64,000 nucleotides of DNA from a bacterium BRH_c32 (GTDB lineage Bacteria > Bacteroidota > Ignavibacteria > Ignavibacteriales > Melioribacteraceae). The notes beneath the pieces were generated by a model. That model saw only the letters and a program-made list of their open reading frames with translations. It was not told the DNA's origin and made no database searches. Positions 34,859 through 44,634 of this stretch are shown piece by piece. The stretch spans positions 1-64,000 of the forward strand of contig LOEU01000030.1 of the NCBI GenBank assembly GCA_001516025.1, in the 5' to 3' direction. A program made the position numbers and the translations under genes. Position 1 is the stretch's first letter, and every line of letters begins with the position of its first letter.

Positions 34859-35769
34859 AAAAATTTAATTCAAAAATAATTTGCACTTATCTCTATTCAA
34901 TAACAAAATATGGATATCCGCCATCCGCTGACGATACTCTTAAATATATTGAAGAAATGGCTTCACTCGGTTTTACGACTATCGAATTAGAAGGTATTAG
35001 AGAAGAACATTTAAAAATAGTGTATAACCTTCGGTATAAAATAAGAACTTCATTGGATGACAATGGCTTAACTCTTCCATATTTTTGCGTTGTACTACCG
35101 GGTCTTTCATCATCCGAACAAAAGGAGAGAGAAAATAATATTGGTCTGTTTAAACTCGGATGTGAGACAGCCGCAATTTGTGGTGCTAAGGGTGTATTAG
35201 ATAATTCACCAATTCCTCCATATATATTCCCAAAGGATATTCCTGTAATTAGACATTATGAAGAAGAATCACTTCAATCTGCATCCCTGCCCGATAATTT
35301 CGAGTGGAAGAAATATTACGAAATGCTCGTTTCAACTTTCCGGAATCTTTGTGATATCGCTTCAAACTATGATCTAACTTATCAACTTCATCCTGCGTCG
35401 GGTGTGTTAATAAATACGGCAGATAGCTTTCTCCATTTTTATAATTCCGTAGGCAGAGAAAATCTCCGTTTTAATTTCGATACTGCTAATTTATTTGCTA
35501 TCAAGGAAAATCTTCCTCTCTCCTTATACAAATTAAAAGGGCATATTGATTACATCCATTTTTCTGATAACGGCGGCAATAAAGTAGAACATCTCGAAGC
35601 AGGAAATGGAAAAATAAATTGGAATAATTTTTTTACAGCTCTCAAAGCAATAGAGTATGATGGATATATTGGTTTAGATATAGGCGGAGATGAATCCGGT
35701 GTGAATAACTTAGATGATGCATATATTAATTCAGCTCAATTTTTAGAAAATAATTGGTTCACAAAATGA
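34855..35769 (+). CDS. Sugar phosphate isomerase/epimerase-like TIM barrel
   Basis: A 304-residue cytoplasmic protein of the xylose isomerase-like TIM-barrel superfamily (AP_endonuc_2). Metal-ligand type motifs are visible: TIELEGIREEHLK near residue 40, YQLHPASG (about 175), LRFNFDTANLF (about 203-213), IDYIHFSDNGGNK (about 228-240) and the final YDGYIGLDIGG with its acidic residue. It likely isomerises or epimerises a sugar or keto-sugar. Start and stop both overlap neighbours in ATGA form, so translation is tightly coupled to the transporter before it and the GH20-like gene after it. The exact substrate is not visible. Confidence 0.82.
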   Translation: MKKFNSKIICTYLYSITKYGYPPSADDTLKYIEEMASLGFTTIELEGIREEHLKIVYNLRYKIRTSLDDNGLTLPYFCVVLPGLSSSEQKERENNIGLFKLGCETAAICGAKGVLDNSPIPPYIFPKDIPVIRHYEEESLQSASLPDNFEWKKYYEMLVSTFRNLCDIASNYDLTYQLHPASGVLINTADSFLHFYNSVGRENLRFNFDTANLFAIKENLPLSLYKLKGHIDYIHFSDNGGNKVEHLEAGNGKINWNNFFTALKAIEYDGYIGLDIGGDESGVNNLDDAYINSAQFLENNWFTK

Positions 35770-38315
35770 AATATTTTATAAGTCTTTTTTTTATCTCGGT
35801 ACTTATTGTAAATGCTCAGGATATAGTTACTATTGTTCCGAAACCACAGCAATATAACTTTTCAGAATCGAAATTTGGTTTAGATAAAAAACCGATTTCA
35901 GTGAATCTTTATATCGAGGATAATAAACCACTGAGTAATTTAACTAATGATTTAATCGATATTCTAAAGAAAAGAAATTTAGAAATAAGGAAAAATTCAC
36001 TATCAGAAAAAATAATCCATATCGGGATCCCCTCTCTTGATAAGGTTTTCTCAAAATTGTGTACGAGTGCAGGACTAGAGATTGATAATTCAATTTCTGC
36101 CGATGGATATCAGCTACTAATCAAAAGTGATATGATAATTATTACTGCAAATGATCCTAAAGGACTTTTTTATGGAATACAATCACTTAAGCAAATTATA
36201 AATGGATCAGAAAATAATTATCTACAAGGAATAGAAATTAAAGACTATCCATCGTTTAGACTTAGGGGTCTTATGGACGATATAAGCCGAGGACCAATTC
36301 CAACAATGGATTTTATGAAGTCGCAGATTAGAAAATTTTCTGAATTGAAAATTAATTTTATGATGCATTATATTGAGCATGTAGTAAAAACAAAAAAACA
36401 TCCTAAAATTGCTCCAGATGATGGTTCCTATACAATAGAAGAATGGAAAGAAATTACAGAATATGCAAAACTTTACAATATTGAGTTAGTTGGTAGTTTT
36501 CAGTCATTCGGTCACTTTGAAAAAATATTATCTATTCCCGAATATGCTCATCTCGGAGAAAGTGGTACTTTAATATCTCCTGTAAAAGAGGAAAGCTACC
36601 GGTTCCTAAATGATATATATACAGAGATGATACCTGCTTTTAGCAAACTATTTTTTAGCGTTGCTCTTGATGAAACTTTCGATCTTGGTAAAGAAGATTC
36701 AAAAAAATTAGTAGATAGTCTCGGTTATGCAGAAGTCTATTATCGTCATATTATGCGTCTGTATGATCTATTAAAAATGAAGGATACAAGAATGTCGATG
36801 TGGGGGGATATTCTTTTGGAGCACCCTTCATTACTAGAAAGAATTCCAAAAGACATTTTAATAGGCACTTGGAATTATGATTCTCAAGATGATTTTTTAA
36901 AATTCATCTTGCCTATTAAAAATGCCGAATTAGAATTTATTGTTTGTCCCGGAGTTCTTAATTCAAATAAAATTCTTCCGCAATTCGGAAGAGCGATTAC
37001 TAACATTAATAATTTCACAAGAGATGGATTAGCAAACGGAGCCATGGGAGTACTTAATTGTATTTGGGATGATGCAGGTACAGCACTATTTAATAATGAT
37101 TGGTATGGAGTTGCTTATGGAGCAGAACAAAGTTGGAACTGCTCACCTAAGAAAATTGATGAATATGATTATAGATTCAATCGCGGTGTGCTTGGTTCAG
37201 TAAATGATTCATATACTAAAACAATCCACAAGTTGAATGAGTTAGAAAAATTTGAACTAACAGACGGAATGACGGATAAAATATTATGGAATAAGCTTGT
37301 CCCTGAGAAAGGTGAAGAACTCAAAATTTCTAAAATCGATTTGGATTCCGTAGTATCAGTTTTAGCTCAAGCTCAAAATGAATTAAATAATTTTAAGCTC
37401 AGTTCAGATTATGAATTAAAAGAATATTTACAATTGGTAATCGATATATATCGTTCCGAAGCATATAAAAGGATCGACTTAATTAAAATTGCAGACAATT
37501 ATAAAAATGCTTTAAGAATTGTTTTCACTGAGCCATTTAAGTCAAGGGATAAATTGGTAGAGGGGGTTTCTTTAATTAATAAAATAATCGAACGCCAGAA
37601 TAAGGTGATTGATAATTATTCTTACTTGTGGTTAAAGGAAAATCATACTTATGCTTTAAGCAGGATCACTGATAAATATAAAAATGAAGCTGTGAATTTT
37701 GAGAGAATTAAAAATGAATTATATTCTTCTTTAAAAATGTTTGATACTGATGGAATGTTATATCCTTTAGAAAATAGTTCATTAAATATTTCTGAATTAC
37801 CCGGGAAATATTTTCAAGAATGGATGATAATACAACCAATTTTTAATTTATCTGATTTTTCGGGTGATCTTTTAGAAGATATGGGGGGCGAAAAACTAGC
37901 CGAACCAAAAGTAACCCAAGAGTTTTTTATCGATTCGGTTAAGTATCGTTGGAGAAGAATAGTTTCAGAGTATCCGGATATATTAGATATATCAAAAATA
38001 TTTAATACTAGAGATCAAAAAGGTGTTATTTATTCGTTCGCAAATATTTTTTCTGATACAGCAGTTTCGGTTAATGCTTCGATTGGTACGGATGAAAAGT
38101 GTGAAATATTTATTAATGGAGATAAGGTAGCTGTTTTTATAGGTGCAGATCAGTTTATTCCCGATGAGAATAAAATAACTATCCCTTTAATTAAAGGGAA
38201 AAACAATTTATTAATCAAAAGTTATCAGACTAAGGGAGAATGGGTTTTTTCTTTTCGCCTTCCTGATGTAAAAGTGAGAAATAGTAAAAATCGTTATACA
38301 ATTTATTTAAACTAA
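35766..38315 (+). CDS. GH20-like beta-N-acetylhexosaminidase, exported
   Basis: An 849-residue exported protein. After the signal peptide (MKYFISLFFISVLIVNAQ) comes the GH20b domain (TIVPKPQQYNF to DPKGLFYGIQSLKQII, residues 20-150). The catalytic TIM barrel follows, with RGLMDDISRGP, the paired acid Asp302-Glu303 in SVALDETFDLG (the D-E of GH20) and YGAEQSWNCSP. The usual H-x-G-G-D-E box is altered, so the subfamily is unusual. A long helical stretch follows, and a beta-sandwich tail ends it. The ATG at 35766 gives the signal peptide and a 4-base overlap; a GTG at 35754 is also in frame but less likely. It would release N-acetylhexosamines, consistent with the nagB gene that follows, though other hexosides are possible. 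Confidence 0.75.
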   Translation: MKYFISLFFISVLIVNAQDIVTIVPKPQQYNFSESKFGLDKKPISVNLYIEDNKPLSNLTNDLIDILKKRNLEIRKNSLSEKIIHIGIPSLDKVFSKLCTSAGLEIDNSISADGYQLLIKSDMIIITANDPKGLFYGIQSLKQIINGSENNYLQGIEIKDYPSFRLRGLMDDISRGPIPTMDFMKSQIRKFSELKINFMMHYIEHVVKTKKHPKIAPDDGSYTIEEWKEITEYAKLYNIELVGSFQSFGHFEKILSIPEYAHLGESGTLISPVKEESYRFLNDIYTEMIPAFSKLFFSVALDETFDLGKEDSKKLVDSLGYAEVYYRHIMRLYDLLKMKDTRMSMWGDILLEHPSLLERIPKDILIGTWNYDSQDDFLKFILPIKNAELEFIVCPGVLNSNKILPQFGRAITNINNFTRDGLANGAMGVLNCIWDDAGTALFNNDWYGVAYGAEQSWNCSPKKIDEYDYRFNRGVLGSVNDSYTKTIHKLNELEKFELTDGMTDKILWNKLVPEKGEELKISKIDLDSVVSVLAQAQNELNNFKLSSDYELKEYLQLVIDIYRSEAYKRIDLIKIADNYKNALRIVFTEPFKSRDKLVEGVSLINKIIERQNKVIDNYSYLWLKENHTYALSRITDKYKNEAVNFERIKNELYSSLKMFDTDGMLYPLENSSLNISELPGKYFQEWMIIQPIFNLSDFSGDLLEDMGGEKLAEPKVTQEFFIDSVKYRWRRIVSEYPDILDISKIFNTRDQKGVIYSFANIFSDTAVSVNASIGTDEKCEIFINGDKVAVFIGADQFIPDENKITIPLIKGKNNLLIKSYQTKGEWVFSFRLPDVKVRNSKNRYTIYLN

Positions 38316-38331
38316 ATTATGTGGAAAATTT

Positions 38332-39096
38332 ATGTACAAGTTTGTTAAAGAAAAATTAGATGTAAATATTTATCCCTCAAGAGAAGAAATGGGTAAAGCC
38401 GCTGCTGATTATTCAGCGGAAATAATAAAAAAAATATTATCCGGAAAAGAAAGTTTAAGGGCGGTTTTTGCTGCGGCACCATCGCAAAATGAATTTTTGG
38501 AAAATCTTTTATTAAGAGACGATATTGAGTGGAATAGAATACATGCTTTTCATATGGATGAGTATTCAGGTATATCACCTAATTCGCCACAGTCATTTGC
38601 TAATTGGCTAAAGAAAAAAATATTTAGCAAAAAGCCATTCGCATCCGTTAGTTATATAGATACATTTCAAAAAAATGCGGAGGAAGTTTGCTCAGGATAT
38701 GAGAAATTACTGAAAGAAGCTCCAATTGATATTGTATTTATGGGTATCGGAGAAAATGGTCATATAGCATTTAATGATCCACCGGTTGCTGATTTTAATG
38801 ATCCTAAATGGGTAAAGACTGTTGAACTCGAAGAGAAATGTAAAGTTCAGCAAGTTTTTGACGGATGCTTCCCGACTGTCGCAGATGTTCCTAATGATGC
38901 GATTACATTAACGATACCTGCGCTGCTATCTGCTGATTATTTGTCAGTGGTAGTACCGGGAAGCCGGAAAGCTGAAGCTGTAAAGAATACCCTTGAAGGC
39001 GAGATATCAATTTCGTGTCCTGCTTCTATACTCCGAACCCATAAGAATGCTAAAATGTTTCTCGATTTTGATGCATCTAATAAAATTAATTATTAA
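38332..39096 (+). CDS. nagB: Glucosamine-6-phosphate deaminase family
   Basis: A 254-residue cytoplasmic enzyme of the NagB family, which converts glucosamine 6-phosphate to fructose 6-phosphate and ammonia. Motifs visible are the general base region AFHMDEYSGI, the active-site loop FMGIGENGHIAFNDPP and the C-terminal VVVPGSRKAEAVKNTLEG. The normal N-terminal substrate loop (GLATGSTP) reads FAAAPSQNEFL, a deviation shared with NagB-like sugar-locus homologues, so the substrate may differ from glucosamine 6-phosphate. No nagA deacetylase or amino-sugar kinase gene is in the window. It lies between the GH20-like gene and a large exported protein in the same operon. Confidence 0.82.
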   Translation: MYKFVKEKLDVNIYPSREEMGKAAADYSAEIIKKILSGKESLRAVFAAAPSQNEFLENLLLRDDIEWNRIHAFHMDEYSGISPNSPQSFANWLKKKIFSKKPFASVSYIDTFQKNAEEVCSGYEKLLKEAPIDIVFMGIGENGHIAFNDPPVADFNDPKWVKTVELEEKCKVQQVFDGCFPTVADVPNDAITLTIPALLSADYLSVVVPGSRKAEAVKNTLEGEISISCPASILRTHKNAKMFLDFDASNKINY

Positions 39097-39115
39097 TAAT
39101 TCCATCGGTATAAAA

Positions 39116-41614
39116 GTGAAAACAAAATTTCTATTCTTAATTCTTTTCTGTGTTAATTTAATTTTTGCTCAAGAAAAAACTTTTTATTTTGACATTGGTA
39201 CTAAGGAAACAGATAAATCAGATTTCAGTAATGTCTTATCTGGGGACCAAATTTATTCTTTACAAAATAAAAGCGGTTGGGATAGAAAATATGAAAATCA
39301 ATTTCAAAGAGACTTACAGTACTCCCGTTCAGTAAGAAATGCACTCACTTATGATGGCATTGCAGATAAAGAGATTAAATACAAGATTGACCTTCCGAAA
39401 GGAGATTACTTATTAACTTATTGGATAGAAGTTGGGTTTGATAAAGAGGGGAATTCAAAATTTTTTGCAAATGGTGTAGATAAAAAAATTATTCAACATC
39501 AATTGAAAGAAGATGAAGAAGGACAAGTAAGATTTATTTCCCAATACCGTGTAATCAATACAGAATTTCAATCTGCCGGTGCGATGAATGAGCTATTTTG
39601 GAAGGGAGAAGCTGACTCAATTCGATTACTTGGATTTTCAATAATTCCAAAAGAAATAAAAGAGATAGATAATCAAAGACCTGTATCTGAAAAAATATCA
39701 TTAGCTGGCGTCTATAATTCAAATATCGATATGAATGACCTAAAATTGATTTTAGAAAGCCGTCTTAGATATTTTAAAAATGACCCATACTATCTTTATT
39801 GGTATATCCAAGTTTCTTTGCTGAGTGATGCAGAACGATTTCATAATCAACAAGGTTGGGAATGGATTAAAGATTTAACCGGTTATTCTATATTTGATCG
39901 TATGCACCAAGTCCTTTTTCTTACGGATACACAAATAGAAAATTCTGGGAGTGAAAATAATTTACTTCGCGAAAGAGCATTATGGCTGCGTGGAAAAACA
40001 TCTTATGACTTAGTACTAGAGCGAGGCGGGGATTACCAAAGGCAAATTTACCTTAGAGACTTTTCAGAATTATCTAAACTCTACCCGAAAGACGAAAAAC
40101 TTAGGATGTTAAACGGTGAATTAATTTTTTATCCTTCATATTGTGATATTTATAAAGAAGATCCCAATGTACCCAAATGGGCTTCGCTACAACTTGAAGC
40201 AATTTGCAGACTAAGTAATGAAGCTGATTGGTGGATTACAAAAAAACAATCTATAAATGGTGAATTAGGCGGGAAGATTGATGATGACGTGGAGATACTA
40301 CGTGAATGGTCTCCATTACTTTTTTATGGAAATGAAAATGTAATTAATGGGTGGACTAAATTGGCAAATGCAATTTGGAATAGCCCAGGTGTCTATAAAG
40401 GATATTCAAAAAATATTCTTGATGTAGAACATTCTGCCGAATTTATTGCTGATTCTACTCCTGAATTAATTATTATCGATAAAGGAACAACTTTTCTCTC
40501 GAGATTAGAATACACTGCAGAGCACTTTAAAAATTTATGGTCCGTAAAAAATAAATTTGGACACAGATTCTTCAAATCGGGCTGGTATAGTTCCACTCAA
40601 ATAGATGAACGTTCGCCTCGCAATAGAGATGTTGATTATAATGCACGTGCCCTTAAACCATTGCGTTTTCTTGCATGGGCCACTCAAGATACTCAATATA
40701 TCTCTTTGTTGGAGCAGTGGTCCAAAGCATGGCTGAGTATATCGCTAAAAACCGGGAAAGGGAAACCACTAGGAATTATTCCACCTTCGATAAGATATTA
40801 TGATGAAGCGATAAATGGTGACGACCCTAATTGGTATCAGGCGAATATGATGTGGAGCTATTATGATTGGTCTCATAGTGCAGGAAGTAAAATTTTAGAT
40901 AATCTTGTTTTTACATATACATTAACAAAAAATGATTCACTTCTACTGCCTCTAGAATACTCATTGGAATTGATAGACAAATTATTAAAAAAGAAAGTGA
41001 ATTTAATAGATGGAAAATTTTTAGAGGGCACTAAAGAATGGGCAGCACAGAATTTAATGAATAAAGATGGATTCTGGAATTCAGTTCAAATATGGAGGCT
41101 TCTCAAAGGTGATAAGAAATATGACGAAATGATTTCTAAATATGCTTCTTATTATGTACGGTATTTGATGACCGGCGACAAAACAAATCTTGAGGACGGA
41201 TTGAGTGAATTGCTAAATACTCTTAGATATAATACACCATTAAGAACCGATATGGTAATGCATACAGATCGCGTTAGAATTCCGGGAACTTCTGAATTAA
41301 GAGCAATGATTTCCGGTGACGGTTCTCCTGAAGGCGGCTCTCCTTTTTATGCCGCAAGTTGGAAAAATACAGATAATAAATTAGCAATCGTATTAGAAAA
41401 ATTTGATAATGATAGTTTGATAATAAATACATATTATGCAGGAGAAAAAGATAAGGAATTTGTTCTAAGACCATGGTTATTAGAAAATGGTAACTATAAG
41501 ATATTTGTTAATCAAAAAGAAAAAGAATCAATAACTATTACAAAAAGAGGGGAGGAAATTCCTCTTTTAATTCCTGCTAAAAAAGAATCAGTTATCAAAA
41601 TCATTAAAAACTAA
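39116..41614 (+). CDS. Large exported protein, CBM-like plus alpha/alpha-barrel, unknown
   Basis: An 832-residue protein with a signal peptide beginning at a GTG (VKTKFLFLILFCVNLIFAQ). The frame is open upstream into nagB, but the GTG at 39116 comes right after that gene and directly precedes the signal peptide. Residues 20-185 look like a beta-sandwich carbohydrate-binding domain (FYFDIGTKETDKSD, YSRSVRNALTYDGIADKEIKYKIDLPKGDYLLTYWIE). The rest is a helical barrel with many Trp residues (WMW-type stretches such as NMMWSYYDWSHSAGSKILDNL) and a final beta domain. I do not recognise the family. Its place after GH20-like and nagB genes suggests an exported polysaccharide enzyme or binding protein. 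Confidence 0.58.
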   Translation: MKTKFLFLILFCVNLIFAQEKTFYFDIGTKETDKSDFSNVLSGDQIYSLQNKSGWDRKYENQFQRDLQYSRSVRNALTYDGIADKEIKYKIDLPKGDYLLTYWIEVGFDKEGNSKFFANGVDKKIIQHQLKEDEEGQVRFISQYRVINTEFQSAGAMNELFWKGEADSIRLLGFSIIPKEIKEIDNQRPVSEKISLAGVYNSNIDMNDLKLILESRLRYFKNDPYYLYWYIQVSLLSDAERFHNQQGWEWIKDLTGYSIFDRMHQVLFLTDTQIENSGSENNLLRERALWLRGKTSYDLVLERGGDYQRQIYLRDFSELSKLYPKDEKLRMLNGELIFYPSYCDIYKEDPNVPKWASLQLEAICRLSNEADWWITKKQSINGELGGKIDDDVEILREWSPLLFYGNENVINGWTKLANAIWNSPGVYKGYSKNILDVEHSAEFIADSTPELIIIDKGTTFLSRLEYTAEHFKNLWSVKNKFGHRFFKSGWYSSTQIDERSPRNRDVDYNARALKPLRFLAWATQDTQYISLLEQWSKAWLSISLKTGKGKPLGIIPPSIRYYDEAINGDDPNWYQANMMWSYYDWSHSAGSKILDNLVFTYTLTKNDSLLLPLEYSLELIDKLLKKKVNLIDGKFLEGTKEWAAQNLMNKDGFWNSVQIWRLLKGDKKYDEMISKYASYYVRYLMTGDKTNLEDGLSELLNTLRYNTPLRTDMVMHTDRVRIPGTSELRAMISGDGSPEGGSPFYAASWKNTDNKLAIVLEKFDNDSLIINTYYAGEKDKEFVLRPWLLENGNYKIFVNQKEKESITITKRGEEIPLLIPAKKESVIKIIKN

Positions 41615-41633
41615 AGCAAAAAAATAAAATAAA

Positions 41634-41662
41634 TTGTACGAATTGACTTGACACTTTATAAT
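41634..41662 (+). promoter_or_regulatory. Sigma-70 promoter of the TonB receptor operon
   Basis: TTGTAC at 41634-41639 and a perfect TATAAT at 41657-41662 are separated by 17 bases. The predicted start is near 41669, so the operator at 41680-41701 covers roughly +11 to +32, a classic repressor roadblock position. Confidence 0.65.
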
Positions 41663-41679
41663 AAATTGACCAATTTTAA

Positions 41680-41701
41680 TTAACGTTTAAGTAATGCTTT
41701 A
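41680..41701 (+). promoter_or_regulatory. LacI-type operator of the TonB receptor operon
   Basis: TTAACGTTTA (41680-41689), AG, then TAATGCTTTA (41692-41701). Its reverse complement matches the 32248 element at 20 of 22 positions, differing only in the central two bases. It lies directly downstream of a good sigma-70 promoter. Confidence 0.72.
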
Positions 41702-41753
41702 AGCACTTCAAGTACAATTCGATTAATAGAAAAAAATCGTATTAGGAGGTTAG

Positions 41754-44585
41754 ATGAAGTTAAGAATGCTGCTATTTACAATACTATTATTTATTACTTG
41801 CAATTCTATTAATTTTGCTCAATCGGGTGAGGTTTCGGGAAAGATTACTGACGGTTCTGATGGTTCAGCATTATGGGGAACGAATATCATGATCGCTGGT
41901 ACTTCAATTGGAACTACAACTGATATGGAAGGCAAGTATCGTCTTTCGAGAGTACCTACCGGTAACCAAATTGTTGTTTTTAAGTATCTTGGTTATCGAA
42001 CAGATAGTATTAAGGTTGTTATTTTATCAGGGAAGACCACAAGAGTCGATACTAAATTAGATCTTGAAGCTGTTGCAGGGCAGGAAGTAATTGTAACGGC
42101 TCAATTACAAGGACAAGCGGCGGCTATTAATCAACAGTTAAGTTCCAATAAAATTGTAAACGTAGTTTCTAAAGATAGAATTGAAGAACTCCCGGATCAA
42201 AACGCAGCCGAATCAGTCGGAAGACTTCCCGGTATTTCTATCCAAAGAGATGCAGGCGAAGGAACTAAATTGGTAGTAAGAGGTTTATCTCCAAAATTCA
42301 ATTCTGTTACGGTAAATGGTCAAAGAATACCCGCTACCGATGCTCAAAATCGCTCGGTTGATTTAAGTATGCTCTCATCTGACATGCTCGCAGGTATTGA
42401 AGTATTTAAAGCATTAACACCTGATTTAGATGCCGACGCAGTAGGCGGAACCGTAAACTTCCAAGTGAAAAAGGCTGATAACGGATGGAACTCAAGTCTA
42501 AAATTACAAGGCGGATATATAAATCAGGATAAAGCATATGATAACTATCGTGGTAATTTTGCGGTCAGCAATAGATTTTTAGAAAATAAGCTTGGCGTGT
42601 TATTAACCGGAAATATTCAACGTGCAAATAGAGGAAGTGATATCCTTGATGCATCTTATCTATTCGATAGCGAAAATAAGAATGCAACTGCTTCAAAAAT
42701 TATAGTGGGAAATTTGAATCTTGGAGATAGACGAGAAATAAGAGATCGATTTGGTGCAAGTTTAGTTGTCGATTATGAATTAGAGAATGGCGAGATTATG
42801 TTAAGTTCTCTCTATGGAAGAACTGATCGTGATGAAGTAAGAAGAAGGAAAAGATACCGTGTCGATGCTGCATATGTAGAATATTGGTTAAGGAACAGGG
42901 AAATAAATATAGATATGTTTACTAATTCGCTTAGTGGAAAACATAATTTTGGGTGGTTTAATGTTTCATGGCAGGGATCATATTCTTATTCCGGAAGTGA
43001 TATGCCTTTTTCGCATGATTCTCAGTTCAGGGAAATAGGGGCTTATAATGCAGATTTAGTTGCTAATAAAGGTCCAAAATTAATCCCTTTGGGAGCAAAA
43101 AATAATCTTGAAGAGACTATTTTTAAACAAGATTTTATTGATTCAGAGACTTCAAAAGATAAAGATTTTACCGGACAGTTTGATATAAAAATGCCATTTT
43201 CTCTATTTGCCGATATTACCGGCGAGTTTAAGTTCGGTGGTAAAATTAGAGAAAAGAATCGTACTCTTGATAAAGGACAATTTATGACCTTGGCTTTTAC
43301 TATTGATAATATTGGTAAAGCCAATCCGGGTGATTTTGTAACTACAAGAGAAGGGAAAATTAAGATTAGTAATTTTTATGATGAATCATATACAATTGAT
43401 GATTTCTTAAATGGTCAATATGAATTTGGACCTGCAAAGCCTCTTGACAGAGATAAATTGGAGGCTTTCAAAAATAAATATTGGAGCAGTTACGTAAATA
43501 ACCATGCATTTGATCTAGAGGATTACGAAGCAGGAGAATCTGTTTACGCAGGATATCTAATGTCTGAAATTAATGTCGGTCCCGATTTGATGATTCTTCC
43601 CGGTTTCCGTGTAGAAAGAACGGTTACTTCTTACAAAAGCAAATTCGGTCAAGCTAAAGTTGATGAAGATGGTATCGTACAATTAACCAATTCAAAAGAT
43701 ACAGTGGGCACGGTTGGTTATAATGAATTTCTTCCGATGATACATATAAAATATAACTTTACAAGATGGATGGATTTAAGATTGGCTTTTACTAAGACCC
43801 TTTCTCGTCCCGATTATTTTAATTTAGTGCCGTGGGAGCGAGTTCTCTCTTTTGAAGGTACAATAGAAAGAGGTGAACCATATTTAAAACATACAAAGGT
43901 ATGGAACTATGATGCTTATTTAACATTCTACGGCAATTTTGGTTTGGTTGGAATAGGGGGATATTATAAAAAACTCAGAGATATTGATTATCTGCGAACA
44001 AGCAGAATCACTACTCCCGGACCAACGATTGGATACACTTTAGTATCACCCGAAAACTCAAAATATGATACAGAGGTAAAGGGGCTTGAAATAGAAGTGC
44101 AAACAAATTTAAGATTTTTACCCGAGCCATTTGACGGTATAGTCTTATATGCTAATTATTCTTATATTGATTCAAAAACATTCTTCCCATATCTTGTTGC
44201 CGGGAAGAGGAATCCAAGACCACCGTTTAATTTCACATTTATTGATTCAGTAAGAGAAGCTCGTATGCCCGGGCAGGCAGAACATATTGCAAATTTTACT
44301 TTTGGATATGAGAAAGGAGATTTCTCAGGTCGTGTTTCTCTTATCTATCAGGGATCAGCTCTTCAAATTATTGGACAGCGTGCTGAACTTGATGGTTACT
44401 CGGATGCATTTGTTCGTTGGGATTTTGCAGCTCAATATAAAATTATTAAAAATTTAGCATTGCAGTTTAATCTGAATAATTTTACTAATCTTCCTGAAGG
44501 TTCTTATCTTGGATTAGAATCATATCCTACAAAAGAAGAATATTTTGGCTGGACAGCAGATCTTGGAATTAAGTATGAATTTTAG
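41754..44585 (+). CDS. TonB-dependent outer-membrane receptor
   Basis: A 943-residue outer-membrane receptor. It starts with a strong AGGAGG ribosome site and has a signal peptide (MKLRMLLFTILLFITCNSINFAQ). A carboxypeptidase-like regulatory domain follows (about residues 25-105, GEVSGKITDGSDGSALWGTNIMI), then the plug domain (about 110-240, LPDQNAAESVGRLPGISIQRDAGEG and VVRGLSPKFNSVTVNGQRIP), then a 22-strand type barrel ending in the terminal aromatic GIKYEF. The plug type is that of single receptors without a SusD partner, and no susD gene follows. By context it would import pectin or galacturonate oligomers. It leads an operon that probably runs to 57043. Confidence 0.94.
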   Translation: MKLRMLLFTILLFITCNSINFAQSGEVSGKITDGSDGSALWGTNIMIAGTSIGTTTDMEGKYRLSRVPTGNQIVVFKYLGYRTDSIKVVILSGKTTRVDTKLDLEAVAGQEVIVTAQLQGQAAAINQQLSSNKIVNVVSKDRIEELPDQNAAESVGRLPGISIQRDAGEGTKLVVRGLSPKFNSVTVNGQRIPATDAQNRSVDLSMLSSDMLAGIEVFKALTPDLDADAVGGTVNFQVKKADNGWNSSLKLQGGYINQDKAYDNYRGNFAVSNRFLENKLGVLLTGNIQRANRGSDILDASYLFDSENKNATASKIIVGNLNLGDRREIRDRFGASLVVDYELENGEIMLSSLYGRTDRDEVRRRKRYRVDAAYVEYWLRNREINIDMFTNSLSGKHNFGWFNVSWQGSYSYSGSDMPFSHDSQFREIGAYNADLVANKGPKLIPLGAKNNLEETIFKQDFIDSETSKDKDFTGQFDIKMPFSLFADITGEFKFGGKIREKNRTLDKGQFMTLAFTIDNIGKANPGDFVTTREGKIKISNFYDESYTIDDFLNGQYEFGPAKPLDRDKLEAFKNKYWSSYVNNHAFDLEDYEAGESVYAGYLMSEINVGPDLMILPGFRVERTVTSYKSKFGQAKVDEDGIVQLTNSKDTVGTVGYNEFLPMIHIKYNFTRWMDLRLAFTKTLSRPDYFNLVPWERVLSFEGTIERGEPYLKHTKVWNYDAYLTFYGNFGLVGIGGYYKKLRDIDYLRTSRITTPGPTIGYTLVSPENSKYDTEVKGLEIEVQTNLRFLPEPFDGIVLYANYSYIDSKTFFPYLVAGKRNPRPPFNFTFIDSVREARMPGQAEHIANFTFGYEKGDFSGRVSLIYQGSALQIIGQRAELDGYSDAFVRWDFAAQYKIIKNLALQFNLNNFTNLPEGSYLGLESYPTKEEYFGWTADLGIKYEF

Positions 44586-44634
44586 ATATTTATTTATAAC
44601 AAAACACAGCTATCACAAAACAAATGAGGTAATT

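Noticed and set aside
38993..39115. N-terminal extension of the 832-residue protein into nagB
   Set aside because: It overlaps the well-conserved end of nagB and would bury the signal peptide; the GTG at 39116 fits better.
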